This document shows positions 1-9,488 of a stretch of 64,000 nucleotides of DNA, piece by piece. Under the pieces are notes generated by a model. That model saw nothing but the letters and a program-made list of their open reading frames with translations. It searched no databases and had not been told where the DNA came from. Every line of letters starts with the position of its first letter. Position 1 is the stretch's first letter. Position numbers and translations under genes: made by a program. Origin of the DNA: Arthrobacter sp. MYb227 (GTDB taxonomy: Bacteria > Actinomycetota > Actinomycetes > Actinomycetales > Micrococcaceae); NCBI RefSeq assembly GCF_002975435.1, contig NZ_PCPT01000002.1:310001-374000 (forward strand), in the 5' to 3' direction.

Positions 1-2
1 CC

Positions 3-2384
3 TTTAATAAACGGCAACACAACATTGCCCTGCAAGAGAAGATCAATCGTACTCACGCTTCAATTGAATTTAAGTTTTGCAATCTAAGCGCAGTGCTTTT
101 AGATTTGGAAAGAACTTATATCAATGGATATAAACCTCGAGATCATTACCAGCAAGCGCTTAAAGACCTTATTCTGAGGCGTTTAGATGAATTTCCTAAG
201 GCATCTACTGAGCAGATGAACAAGAGAACTATGCCGGTCGAAGACCCGAATTCTAAAATCATAGATTCTCAGACAGGAGCGTCTTCTAGCAAGTCCGTCA
301 ATGAGGGTTTCCTTCATTCAAAGATTGCTTCAGATTCCATCACTCTAGATGTCAAGCAAGATAAGTTCAGCAAACCGAATGATATCTGGGATGCGTTGAC
401 TGCGCTTTGGGAACGCTCAACGGGAGGCTCCGGTGTTGCTGATAGACCAGAAGACAGTCACACGAGTCGTATGCCGATTGCTCCTCGTCCTGCTGGAGTA
501 GAAGAAGCTTCCGTGTGGTTTGGTCAGAATCTGAAGGATGCGACGATCCCAAGGTTTCTATTTCTTGTAGGTGGGCCTGGAGCAGGTAAATCGCATACTG
601 CAAGCTACTTGGTCAAAGATCTCGAAAAAATTTCGCCGGGTGATGATGGGCTTGCCCACCGGAAATATACGTACAAAGTAGGAAACCATCGCTTAGACCT
701 AATAAATGACGCCACGATTCCGTCCGATGGAAGGAATTTGGGACCATTGGTCCAAGACCTGCAGGAATCCATCGCTGATGAGAACCACGTCATAGCTTGT
801 GTGAATAGAGGAGTGCTCATTGAAGAAACTAATCATTTCGCGGGGAAGGACCTCGCTGAGCTAACGCCAGGCGAAGTGATAACGAAATGGCTTGCCTCAA
901 ACGAGGCAGGATTTCTTCCAGACCAGGAGTGGAAGATATACAGCGATTTGAATCTGGACTATATTCAGTCAGGATTCCTTTCACATGGATCCCGAAAGAT
1001 CGCTGAGATTGTAGCGGTCTTTGTAGATGTTTGTTCGTTATTCGAGACAAAACCGGTTCCACAGCTTGACCACAACAATGAATCAGCGATGACCTCCTAC
1101 CAAAGTACTTATGAAATCGCTGATTTTTTTGCTCGATCAGATATTCCAATTGAAGATTATCCGGCAGGTGTTCTTTTTTCAAAAATAGTTAAACAGTTAT
1201 CAACGCTTGATTTTTGCGATGTAGATGAGAGGTTTAACCCAATCGCTGCGAATATCGCTGCGCTTGGTACTCTGCCCACTCAACGATCACTGTTATCGAT
1301 AGTTAGAGCGTCAGAGATAGTCAGTGGCCAACGATTTACATACCGCGAGGTATGGGGCGTAATTGCACGAATAATTGTTGGCGGTCTTACTGAGACCATC
1401 GAAAGTTCGAACCTTAAAGAACACGTGTATCAAATGAAATCCGATAATCGAACGGAGATCGATCACTTTAAACACATGAGGAAGCTTGCTGCAATTCGTT
1501 ATAATCAGTCGCTCTTTGGAATAGGTGATATTACGAGCTCAGCGAAAGATGATTCAAAGCGAAATCCAGTAACACGATTGACTAGCAGGGTTGACCCTAT
1601 GCGCGATGCAGTGGCCGGCAAACGCTCATCAGGCAAGAACAAGGGCTGGGCTACACCTGTAACCGAAGCTTTCTCAGGCCCGGCGGTGGCCGGTTCCCCC
1701 CTGAAGACCCTCGAAGAAATCCTTGGTCCTGAGGACCTTTTTTCCGAGATAGTTCAACCGTTCGACCGAGAGCTTGACCACGCCTTTGCGACAGTGATGA
1801 GTGTCGATACGTTGCCAGAGTCGCAGAGGTTTGAGTTCATTCATTGGTATGGCGCGTATCTCGGAAGGCTCTATGCAGTTACCCACGGAATACCTGCATT
1901 TGAACGAGAAGTCGCGCTCTGGATCGAGGCTTGGTATTCAAAGCCCAATCTTCCGATGGAGCTCGAAAGCGGGTTACAGACTCTACTTCGACCAAAGAGG
2001 AATCCTCGCAAGGAGAAATCGGCGTCCATGATCCCGCTGTTTGATAGTAGGACTAACCCGATCGTGGGTAACCAGATTGATCCAAAACTTGCGTTGCAAA
2101 CTGTTGAACCGGACATGCGGACGAGGGTCGACGGAGAAGAATTATTTCTCATATTAAGTGAAAAAACTGAAATTATTGCTTTAATGCCATTAGATTTTGC
2201 ATTTGTTAGAGAAGCGACATCATGCAGTCAAGATTATGCCGGTATGACAGAACTTACTGAAACAACTTCTCCAAGACTTGAAAGATTTAGAGCTTCATTA
2301 TTGGTTCCAAAATTTCTTAAACATGAAAATTATCGAATAGTTGATGGTCTTGATGATAGATTCATTACTCTTAACGAAGATTGA
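3..2384 (+). CDS. DptF/DndF-like P-loop ATPase (5' end outside window)
   Basis: First gene of a three-gene operon. A Walker A motif (GGPGAGKS, Lys codon at 588-590) follows a hydrophobic strand, and about 50 residues later come an NDAT segment and a hydrophobic VIACVNRGVL strand, an arrangement I associate with DptF of phosphorothioation-dependent restriction. A GTG at 93 could serve as start, but the same frame stays open without a stop back to base 3 and gives plausible protein, so the gene most likely begins left of the window. Its visible length of about 794 codons is longer than the usual DptF of 500-600 residues. The family assignment rests on the P-loop, the gene order and the partners, not on an alignment. 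The likely role is the NTPase of a restriction complex. Base composition is AT-richer than the catabolic genes to the right, as expected for an acquired island. Confidence 0.6.
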   Translation, partial: FNKRQHNIALQEKINRTHASIEFKFCNLSAVLLDLERTYINGYKPRDHYQQALKDLILRRLDEFPKASTEQMNKRTMPVEDPNSKIIDSQTGASSSKSVNEGFLHSKIASDSITLDVKQDKFSKPNDIWDALTALWERSTGGSGVADRPEDSHTSRMPIAPRPAGVEEASVWFGQNLKDATIPRFLFLVGGPGAGKSHTASYLVKDLEKISPGDDGLAHRKYTYKVGNHRLDLINDATIPSDGRNLGPLVQDLQESIADENHVIACVNRGVLIEETNHFAGKDLAELTPGEVITKWLASNEAGFLPDQEWKIYSDLNLDYIQSGFLSHGSRKIAEIVAVFVDVCSLFETKPVPQLDHNNESAMTSYQSTYEIADFFARSDIPIEDYPAGVLFSKIVKQLSTLDFCDVDERFNPIAANIAALGTLPTQRSLLSIVRASEIVSGQRFTYREVWGVIARIIVGGLTETIESSNLKEHVYQMKSDNRTEIDHFKHMRKLAAIRYNQSLFGIGDITSSAKDDSKRNPVTRLTSRVDPMRDAVAGKRSSGKNKGWATPVTEAFSGPAVAGSPLKTLEEILGPEDLFSEIVQPFDRELDHAFATVMSVDTLPESQRFEFIHWYGAYLGRLYAVTHGIPAFEREVALWIEAWYSKPNLPMELESGLQTLLRPKRNPRKEKSASMIPLFDSRTNPIVGNQIDPKLALQTVEPDMRTRVDGEELFLILSEKTEIIALMPLDFAFVREATSCSQDYAGMTELTETTSPRLERFRASLLVPKFLKHENYRIVDGLDDRFITLNED

Positions 2385-2394
2385 AAGTGATAAA

Positions 2395-3825
2395 ATGACT
2401 TCTGATGCCCGTAGATCATTATTTCTGTCGATGAATAGACCACAATACGTATCGGTTCCTGAAGGTTTTATTTCGTCTTTGGCTTGGAAACTATTTGATT
2501 TCAATGAGCCTCCCACGTTAGGCGCGGGAAAGAAACTTGCTTTGATGTACAAAGTTGAGAAAGATACCAAATCTACTAATCTTTCTGTAACCACGACGGC
2601 TCCAAAAGGACATGACGGACACAGCGCCTTCGGCGAAGTCCTCAAGAACTCGGGAATCGGGCCATACAATTTAGACCCGATACTTATCGCTACTGCAGTT
2701 TCAAATAGCATTACTGGAATTCGCGCTGAGAAAAGCACCATGCAAGCTGCCAGCCCATTAACCCCAGGGATCGCTTTGCTGCAAAACATGAGGGGAGTTC
2801 AAAAGTCTCAGAGCCCACCGGATTTAGCGGGCATCATTGAAACACTCTACCGTTTGGGTGCACCTCACGGATCTCAATCTCAAAGTGGAGTCGCAGAGAG
2901 ATGGTTGGACGCTTCCAATCGAAGACTTGGTGCGGATGCATTACTGGCTGCCATGGATAAATCAGCCAAGGAAAACCTCTTGCTGAGTGGTGTCAAATTG
3001 AAAGTTACTGAGTTGCCTTCCGAATTTATCGGAGGGCTTTTTCCAAATACACCATTTACATGGTTCGCCAGAATATGGGATCGTCTTACCGGGCCTGACT
3101 GGGTAGATGCACTTCCTGCGAGGGTTTGGGTGGATTGGGCCACGACCGTGTTGCGGCTTGCCTATGGAATGGGCTTTCTGTGGGAGGCAGCTTGGTACGA
3201 AACTTTTGCGAGAAGAATCCTAAGAGGTGAACCATTCACCCGTGAGCAACTCCTCAAGGAGATTCCTGCGGCCCTGCCTTGGAAATCTTCACGGTCCACG
3301 CAGTCGGTGCGGGATGTTGCCTCGGTGTTGCTTCGGAGAGTTCATGTCGGCGGCGCCGTAAGGAAGCTTGTCGACAGCTGGCTGTCCACAGCAGAAACTA
3401 AATCAGGCAATTTATTGGCCACAGAAACCGCAATCACACGAATGATGGGTGACGGCGATTTTCGAAAGCAATTGACAGTTGCATTGGGAGGCCAGATGAA
3501 AGCAGCTCCAAATACGTGGGAAGCTGTAAAATACGCATTGCTGACTCGTGATGTTGCGGGGCCCTTTGCCGACTATTACGGGATGCTTCGACAAAATGGT
3601 CGTTTTCTTACAGTTTCCCCTGGAACAGAATGGATTGCCGTAGTGGCTAGTCTTTCCTGCGATCGGCCGGGTGGCGAAGCGAATGTGGGGCGCCTAATGG
3701 GTGATCTTCATGAAATGGGGCTGAACCCCCAGCTGTCAGATGTTATTGAGCTTTTGGAGCGTGCTGGGTTAGCTCGTGGCAGTGCAGACGCCGATCAAGG
3801 CGTCCTAATAAAGAGCGCGTTCTAG
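2395..3825 (+). CDS. DptG-like component of restriction operon
   Basis: Second gene of the operon, 476 residues from the ATG at 2395, which lies 10 bp after the stop of the ATPase gene. An upstream in-frame ATG at 2341 would overlap that gene by 44 bp and is less likely. The protein has no P-loop, nuclease or membrane motif that I can recognise. It is rich in Trp and Leu around residues 215-280 (FTWFARIWDRL, WVDWATTVLRLAYG), which suggests a helical packing domain. Its position between a P-loop ATPase and a giant HerA-type ATPase matches dndG/dptG, whose product is also poorly characterised. I call it DptG-like on position and size only; an unrelated structural subunit is equally compatible. 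Confidence 0.45.
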   Translation: MTSDARRSLFLSMNRPQYVSVPEGFISSLAWKLFDFNEPPTLGAGKKLALMYKVEKDTKSTNLSVTTTAPKGHDGHSAFGEVLKNSGIGPYNLDPILIATAVSNSITGIRAEKSTMQAASPLTPGIALLQNMRGVQKSQSPPDLAGIIETLYRLGAPHGSQSQSGVAERWLDASNRRLGADALLAAMDKSAKENLLLSGVKLKVTELPSEFIGGLFPNTPFTWFARIWDRLTGPDWVDALPARVWVDWATTVLRLAYGMGFLWEAAWYETFARRILRGEPFTREQLLKEIPAALPWKSSRSTQSVRDVASVLLRRVHVGGAVRKLVDSWLSTAETKSGNLLATETAITRMMGDGDFRKQLTVALGGQMKAAPNTWEAVKYALLTRDVAGPFADYYGMLRQNGRFLTVSPGTEWIAVVASLSCDRPGGEANVGRLMGDLHEMGLNPQLSDVIELLERAGLARGSADADQGVLIKSAF

Positions 3826-3838
3826 AAACGAGGAAAAA

Positions 3839-6800
3839 GTGATCGGAACAATACTCGCAAAATGTCTTCTGGGCATTGAAGGGCTGAACGCTGTATACCT
3901 TCCTGAAGGCGTACCAGTTTCTGTAGGCGTGGAGCTAGTGCGACGAGCCAATGAAGAAGAAACTAGAGCAGATAATTACTCTATTTTGGTCGTGCCTGAA
4001 GGAGTTGAAGAAGGAATGTCGTCCGCGCAGGCTTTGCAATATCGTCAAGGAAATCGATTAGCAGTTGTTGTTGGGCGACATCCTGATCTAGGTTCCTTTA
4101 ATCAGTCTTTTCAAGAAGTGCTGGGGTTGAATTATCCAGATCAGGCTAGAAACAGCGTAACGCTTCAGAATCTTTCTAAGATGGCGGTCGAAGAAGTGAT
4201 ATCGACTGCAGGCGTCGAAGCAAGCGAATTTTGGGATCCTAGTTTTTCACGGGAGTTTGTAAACGGATGTCTAGAACGTTCCGCAAAAATCCATGAAAGC
4301 TTGCTTGGGGGAACCGAAAGCTGGAATGCATTGTGGTTCGAACACGTAAATATAGGTTTTGAAAATCTTGCCGAAAAATTATCACAGATGTCATCGTCAG
4401 GAATTATGTTAGATGATTTCTTTAAAAATTACACTTATGCTTCATTTGGATTTTCTAAACCAAATCCTCTATCAAAAACAATTATTTCAGCTGCGGCCTT
4501 CGTGGATGCATACAAGACCTACTGGCTAGATCAGCAAACTATTCTGGAATCTACCCACTATCTTGAGCACCACCCCGAGTGGGGTGGCGTCGGTGCACAC
4601 CCAATGTCCACTGTTAACTGGGACAACTTTGATCAGACGCAAGCATCTGTTGGAAATCTCAGCCTCGCATTCGTAAAATATATGAATTCAGATCCTGTTG
4701 CACTCGATTCTTTGGTGCATTTTACTGATTCCCAGTTCCTTAATCCAGCAAATAGCAATTCAAAGAATCCGAAACTTACTCCATTTGACGAATTATTTAA
4801 TTCTTTAAGTATTGGTAATGACTCAGAGTTAGGTCCTTTTATTGCTCAAGCAACAAGAGCTGACTCTAGCGTTCAGGTCATATCTGAAACTTTAAGAATT
4901 AAGATCCCTGCAATTTTGGACCATTTCGATGGTAAGGATTCAGGTACAAAGGCAGATCTACGTTCAACTACGGCCAAAACTTCGTGGAGAGGCGTGCTCG
5001 AAATCGATGAAAACGGGGAAGTCTGGGCATGCGGCAATATTGAATGGAATATAACTAAATCTACTAATTTAGTTACCCCTAAAAAGATTAAACTTGTGGT
5101 TAGCGTTCCGTTAGATGACCCTCTGCAAGGGAAAATCAACTTGAATGCTTCCATCGAAATTTCTATGGTCGTAATGGAGCAAAGCGGGATATTGGCGGTT
5201 CCTCTGCGCAAAAATGGCTCTATGGGCAAACCTACGCATTGGTTTCTGGATTCGGATAACCAGGAAACAACCGCGATAGAGCTTGATTCCAACATTGAAC
5301 GCTATCGATATGTGGCCTGGACCCCGGATCGTTTTCTTCACCCAACGCTTGAAGCACACCCGATGGAGAAACTTCACAACCGGCCGAATTTTTTTGTCGC
5401 TGAAGAACTCACCACCGAACTGAGCCTACTTATCGTTGGGGCACAAACGTTTGAGTGCCGTTCGGCAGAGAGTAGTAAAGCTAGCCACTCGCCCATAGTT
5501 ACGGCAATTTCTAATGGCCGACCATCACCAGATCCATTGAGTTCCGTCTCGATGAATTCGGTACGGGGTATATATGAAGCTTGTTTTGTTCGTGAACACG
5601 ACAACGTAAAGTTTCTTGATTCCTTGGGGCATCTGGTTGTTGCGCAAGATAGAGAAGTAGATATTTTGCCAGACCTTGAAGCCCATTCTCAGGGACTCCT
5701 TATGTCTGGCAGCTTGCGTGGAGTATGGAATCAAGTCTCAGATTTCTCGGTACCTCAAGAAATTCTGGAATCAGAGGAAGCTCGTGAGTTTCGACGCTGT
5801 TTCTTGGGACTTGGGATAGAAAAAAGGATTGATTCAACAACCGGAACGATGAGCTGGCTGCCATCGAAAGCTTCCTGGCGCGAACTTTGGGAAGATGACC
5901 AGGGCCGAGCTTCATTGGAAAGCTACCTTGAAGCGTACGCTGAATTAGTTTTGGCCGCCCGACGAATCGGTAACGCTGCCGCTTTGTTCTGGGCAACCTA
6001 CCCTTTTTCTATCAGTGTTTGGCAGACTTTGGAAGCAACAAGTGTTGCCGCGGTACTATTAAGCCCGTTGCACCCGATACGGTTGGCATGGCTGGCTGGA
6101 GTCGAATCTACTCTCTGGCATTCAACATTGTCTAAGCATTTAGCTGGGACTGTTGAAGGATGGAATATTCCGTTCATTGGACCGCCAGAATCAGAAGATG
6201 GACGACTGATCGCTGTGCCCCTAGAAGCCGGTGAAGATCAAGTATTTCTTGGGTGGTCAATGCTTGTTCGGACTTCGATCGAGGTACCTAGAATGCTAGT
6301 AGCTCCTGAGCGGGCCGGAAACTTCACTTTGCCTGGTACAGCCGTAAGCGGCCTTAACTCAACGGCAGTTGCCGCAGCGCTGAAAAGTTACCGGCGTATG
6401 AATCCGCATGTCTCAACCATGACTATTGATCTGGCTGCTAATTCAGGAACAGCCAGACTGGGAGAAATCGACGAGGCTGTTCTTAGCGCAGTGCGCGAGT
6501 GGACTTCTAATAAGAATTCGCCGTTGCTTGGGGGAGCCCGAATTTGGGACTCCATTAAGCGTTCTGGCAAACCGCCCCAAGAGATGATGGCACGTTTAGT
6601 GAAGGCGACCAACGACGTTCCCCTCACTTGGTCGCGATATGTGCCGGATAACGCAGACAGAAAGCCATGTAATGTTCGAATTCTCCAAGATTCGGGCGTA
6701 CGCGTAAAAATTAGTTCGAAAATAAATGGATCTCGACTGGGCACGATGGGACTCACACCCTTGCGTCGTTTTGAAGCATCCCTCGAACACTCCGGTGATC

Positions 6801-9430
6801 ATAAGACTTCGATTTCTTCACCTACACTTCGTGAAAACCATGGGTGGGAACCACTGACTAGAGCAATTCGCGAGTTCGAAGGTGGAATTTCAACCACCAC
6901 GCTCATTAACGCAAAGCTATTTCAGGCTAATTTGACTGATGCTTCGGCAGATTGGACGGTTTCTGGCGAATCGCTCATAAGCCCAAGTGCAATGTCTGCG
7001 ATGGTTCAAGAAAATGGGTCCGGCGATCAAATGCTGTGGGAGTGGAGACCTCCATTCTTAGAGCCTTCGGGTGAAGTTCCAGCGTTGGAACGTCGCCCGT
7101 TCATTTCAATTGCGCGAATTCCAGAGGGATTCAAGGCCCAAATACGGAATCTTTTGAGCAAAGCTCAAGGAACTGAAGCGAGCGATTCATTAGTTCGATC
7201 GCTGCTGAGCACTCTCGGTGCTCGTGGCGTGGGCTTATCATCGATGCTTTCGATGGGAGGCACACACGCAGCAGGTGCACTTGGCTTCTATCTCGTATTT
7301 TCATTAATGGAGAAGCTTCAAAGTAACGAAGACTGTACATTGGTGCTTCCTATTGACGCGTGTGATTCTTTCCTTAGAGCATTGGCTAGCGGGGCCGATC
7401 ACGCAGACATTGTGCGTCGTGCTGATCTATTGCTGCTAAGAATCAAGGATAAATCGTTGACACTAGCACCCATCGAAATCAAGTTTTACGGACTTAACGC
7501 AGAAAGTAACGGCGGGGTGCTGCCCGAAGTCTCTGACGCATCTATGAAAGAGCCACTTGAACAGGCAATGACGACAGCCAAGCTATTGGATGGCGTGGCA
7601 GAAACGTGGAAGAACATTAGGGTTTCAAATAATGCGAGCGATATTGCCCTATGGAGCAACGGCATAGCTGCACTCACAGAAGCAGCGATGCGCCTTCAAC
7701 CAGCCAGTGCACATAACCCTGATGCCATGGCCAAAGCACTTTCGTCCCTTGCCGAAGGGAAATCTGATGTTGTTGTTGGCCGCCCGTTAGTTGCCTATTT
7801 CAAATACCAAGCAGTTTCCGCTAACGGTAACAGTTTCCATACCAGAATCAGCGTGCCCGAGTTACAGACGGACAAATCGTTTGGCCTTCTAGCGACAAAT
7901 CCGGAAGCCGCGTTTGCTGCCTTAAGATTGGATGGAAGTAACTTGGTAGAAGAATGGTCGACACTTGTGGAATGGGCACTTGAAGACCGATCTAACCAGC
8001 TTGCCGAAGACAGTACTTCAGACGCCGCTCCGCATTCAGTCTCTGATGGCTCTAACGAGGATTCTACAAGCAGTTCGGGAAGAAACCCAAGGGAACAACG
8101 CAGCATTGCGAACGAGCCGACGTTACCTGAAAAAGTATCCGCTGAAGTACTTCCCAAACCAGAATCAAAGATTGATGAAGAAGGAACGGCTTCCGAGATG
8201 GATATGGAAACGCACGGTGAAGAGCCTCATTCACGTAAAGAAAGGGAGCGCGAAGTAGAATATGTCGATCTAGAAGTACTACCCAACTTCGAAAATGGTA
8301 TTCGAGCTCCTGGAATAAAGTTTCCTGTCGGCCGTGTTATCGGAACAGCGGGTGAACGCTGGGCAGATTTCTGGCCTGGAAACACGGATCTCAATCAAAT
8401 GAATATAGGCGTTGTTGGAGATCTAGGGACTGGAAAGACTCAACTTGTGCAAGCACTCATATACGGTCTTCGAAAAGAGGCTACCGTCGCCCAAGAGACG
8501 CCACTTTCCATGCTGGTATTCGATTATAAGCAAGATTTCCAGGAGCCTGAATTTTTAGAGGCAGTTGGTGGAAAAGTTCTTCGAATTAACCAGATCCCCT
8601 TGAATTTCTTCCAGCTTAGGGAGGGATACACGGCGATGGCTGCTAACCAGCGGACCAATGAGTTTATTGATGTGTTGGACAAAATCTACGGGGGCATGGG
8701 CCCTGTTCAGAAAGACCGACTCTCCACATGCATTATGGATCTATACAGGGAAAATAAGAAAAGCGCTCCGACAATTGGTCGAGTCCTTACGAGATACCTT
8801 GAGCAAGACGAAAAGCCAGATTCAGTAACAGCAATACTCAGGAAATTTGTTAACGCTGAGGTATTCAGTGAAGATCAAGAATCAATCAAATCATTCGAGG
8901 AGTTAATTGACAACAACGTTTTGATAGTTGCACTTAACGACTTCGGTGTCGATGATGAAGGTAAAAATGCGCTAGTAATTATGTTTTTAAATCTATATTA
9001 TGATTACATGTTGAAGTCAAAAAAGTGGCCCTTTGTTGGCGATGAACCACAGTTGCGCCGCCTTAATTCATTTCTGCTTGTTGATGAAGCAGTAAATATT
9101 ATGAAATATAAATTTCCTGTTCTGATGAACCTTTTATTGCAAGGGCGACAGTTTGGGTTTGGTGTGATGCTGGCATCGCAGTACCTGTCGCATTTCAAGA
9201 AAGATCAGGAAAACTATGGAGAACCATTATTGACCTGGTTCCTTCATAAGGTGAAGACTGTAACTGCAAAAGAGCTCCAGCAAGTCGGACTAAGTGAGAA
9301 CTCACAGGAGCTAGCCGTGAAGATGGCGAATCTCGGAAAGCACCAATCCATCTATCGGTCGTTGGGCTCGAATGGAATAATCATCGAAGATATTCCGTTC
9401 TTCCGCATCATGGCCGAAAAGAACAAGTAA
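3839..9430 (+). CDS. DptH-like giant ATPase with nuclease-like motif
   Basis: An 1863-residue protein starting at GTG 3839 behind a good ribosome site (GAGGA). The N-terminal two thirds are of unknown fold. Around residues 1196-1215 a PD-(D/E)XK-like pattern is visible: Asp1196 ahead of a hydrophobic strand, then Glu1213-Ile-Lys1215 (PIEIKFYG). Residues about 1350-1450 are polar and low in complexity (Ser, Glu, Lys rich), probably a linker. The C-terminal 400 residues form a HerA/FtsK/VirB4-type motor: Walker A GDLGTGKTQ near residue 1527, a strand LVFDYKQDF, Walker B FLLVDEA near residue 1744, and a sensor-like LLQGRQFGFGVMLASQ. Length and layout match DndH/DptH, the largest subunit of the phosphorothioation restriction module. 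The motor probably moves or opens DNA, and the nuclease-like segment may cut. It is probably cytoplasmic, as no signal or membrane segment is seen. Confidence 0.6.
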   Translation: MIGTILAKCLLGIEGLNAVYLPEGVPVSVGVELVRRANEEETRADNYSILVVPEGVEEGMSSAQALQYRQGNRLAVVVGRHPDLGSFNQSFQEVLGLNYPDQARNSVTLQNLSKMAVEEVISTAGVEASEFWDPSFSREFVNGCLERSAKIHESLLGGTESWNALWFEHVNIGFENLAEKLSQMSSSGIMLDDFFKNYTYASFGFSKPNPLSKTIISAAAFVDAYKTYWLDQQTILESTHYLEHHPEWGGVGAHPMSTVNWDNFDQTQASVGNLSLAFVKYMNSDPVALDSLVHFTDSQFLNPANSNSKNPKLTPFDELFNSLSIGNDSELGPFIAQATRADSSVQVISETLRIKIPAILDHFDGKDSGTKADLRSTTAKTSWRGVLEIDENGEVWACGNIEWNITKSTNLVTPKKIKLVVSVPLDDPLQGKINLNASIEISMVVMEQSGILAVPLRKNGSMGKPTHWFLDSDNQETTAIELDSNIERYRYVAWTPDRFLHPTLEAHPMEKLHNRPNFFVAEELTTELSLLIVGAQTFECRSAESSKASHSPIVTAISNGRPSPDPLSSVSMNSVRGIYEACFVREHDNVKFLDSLGHLVVAQDREVDILPDLEAHSQGLLMSGSLRGVWNQVSDFSVPQEILESEEAREFRRCFLGLGIEKRIDSTTGTMSWLPSKASWRELWEDDQGRASLESYLEAYAELVLAARRIGNAAALFWATYPFSISVWQTLEATSVAAVLLSPLHPIRLAWLAGVESTLWHSTLSKHLAGTVEGWNIPFIGPPESEDGRLIAVPLEAGEDQVFLGWSMLVRTSIEVPRMLVAPERAGNFTLPGTAVSGLNSTAVAAALKSYRRMNPHVSTMTIDLAANSGTARLGEIDEAVLSAVREWTSNKNSPLLGGARIWDSIKRSGKPPQEMMARLVKATNDVPLTWSRYVPDNADRKPCNVRILQDSGVRVKISSKINGSRLGTMGLTPLRRFEASLEHSGDHKTSISSPTLRENHGWEPLTRAIREFEGGISTTTLINAKLFQANLTDASADWTVSGESLISPSAMSAMVQENGSGDQMLWEWRPPFLEPSGEVPALERRPFISIARIPEGFKAQIRNLLSKAQGTEASDSLVRSLLSTLGARGVGLSSMLSMGGTHAAGALGFYLVFSLMEKLQSNEDCTLVLPIDACDSFLRALASGADHADIVRRADLLLLRIKDKSLTLAPIEIKFYGLNAESNGGVLPEVSDASMKEPLEQAMTTAKLLDGVAETWKNIRVSNNASDIALWSNGIAALTEAAMRLQPASAHNPDAMAKALSSLAEGKSDVVVGRPLVAYFKYQAVSANGNSFHTRISVPELQTDKSFGLLATNPEAAFAALRLDGSNLVEEWSTLVEWALEDRSNQLAEDSTSDAAPHSVSDGSNEDSTSSSGRNPREQRSIANEPTLPEKVSAEVLPKPESKIDEEGTASEMDMETHGEEPHSRKEREREVEYVDLEVLPNFENGIRAPGIKFPVGRVIGTAGERWADFWPGNTDLNQMNIGVVGDLGTGKTQLVQALIYGLRKEATVAQETPLSMLVFDYKQDFQEPEFLEAVGGKVLRINQIPLNFFQLREGYTAMAANQRTNEFIDVLDKIYGGMGPVQKDRLSTCIMDLYRENKKSAPTIGRVLTRYLEQDEKPDSVTAILRKFVNAEVFSEDQESIKSFEELIDNNVLIVALNDFGVDDEGKNALVIMFLNLYYDYMLKSKKWPFVGDEPQLRRLNSFLLVDEAVNIMKYKFPVLMNLLLQGRQFGFGVMLASQYLSHFKKDQENYGEPLLTWFLHKVKTVTAKELQQVGLSENSQELAVKMANLGKHQSIYRSLGSNGIIIEDIPFFRIMAEKNK

Positions 9431-9433
9431 GTA

Positions 9434-9478
9434 CGAGTTGGAAGTGAGGACTGCTATCCAGCGCTCACTTCCAACTCG
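9434..9478. terminator. Bidirectional hairpin between convergent genes
   Basis: A perfect 15-bp inverted repeat (9434-9448 with 9464-9478, loop of 15 nt) lies 3 bp after the stop of the giant ATPase gene and 10 bp from the stop of the convergent methyltransferase gene. The position suits a shared bidirectional terminator, although no long U tract follows on either side. Confidence 0.75.
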
Positions 9479-9488
9479 CTAACAGCAA

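Noticed and set aside
9431-9480. CRISPR-like repeat or attachment site at the paired arms
   Set aside because: Only two inverted copies exist and they lie between convergent stops, which is explained by a terminator.
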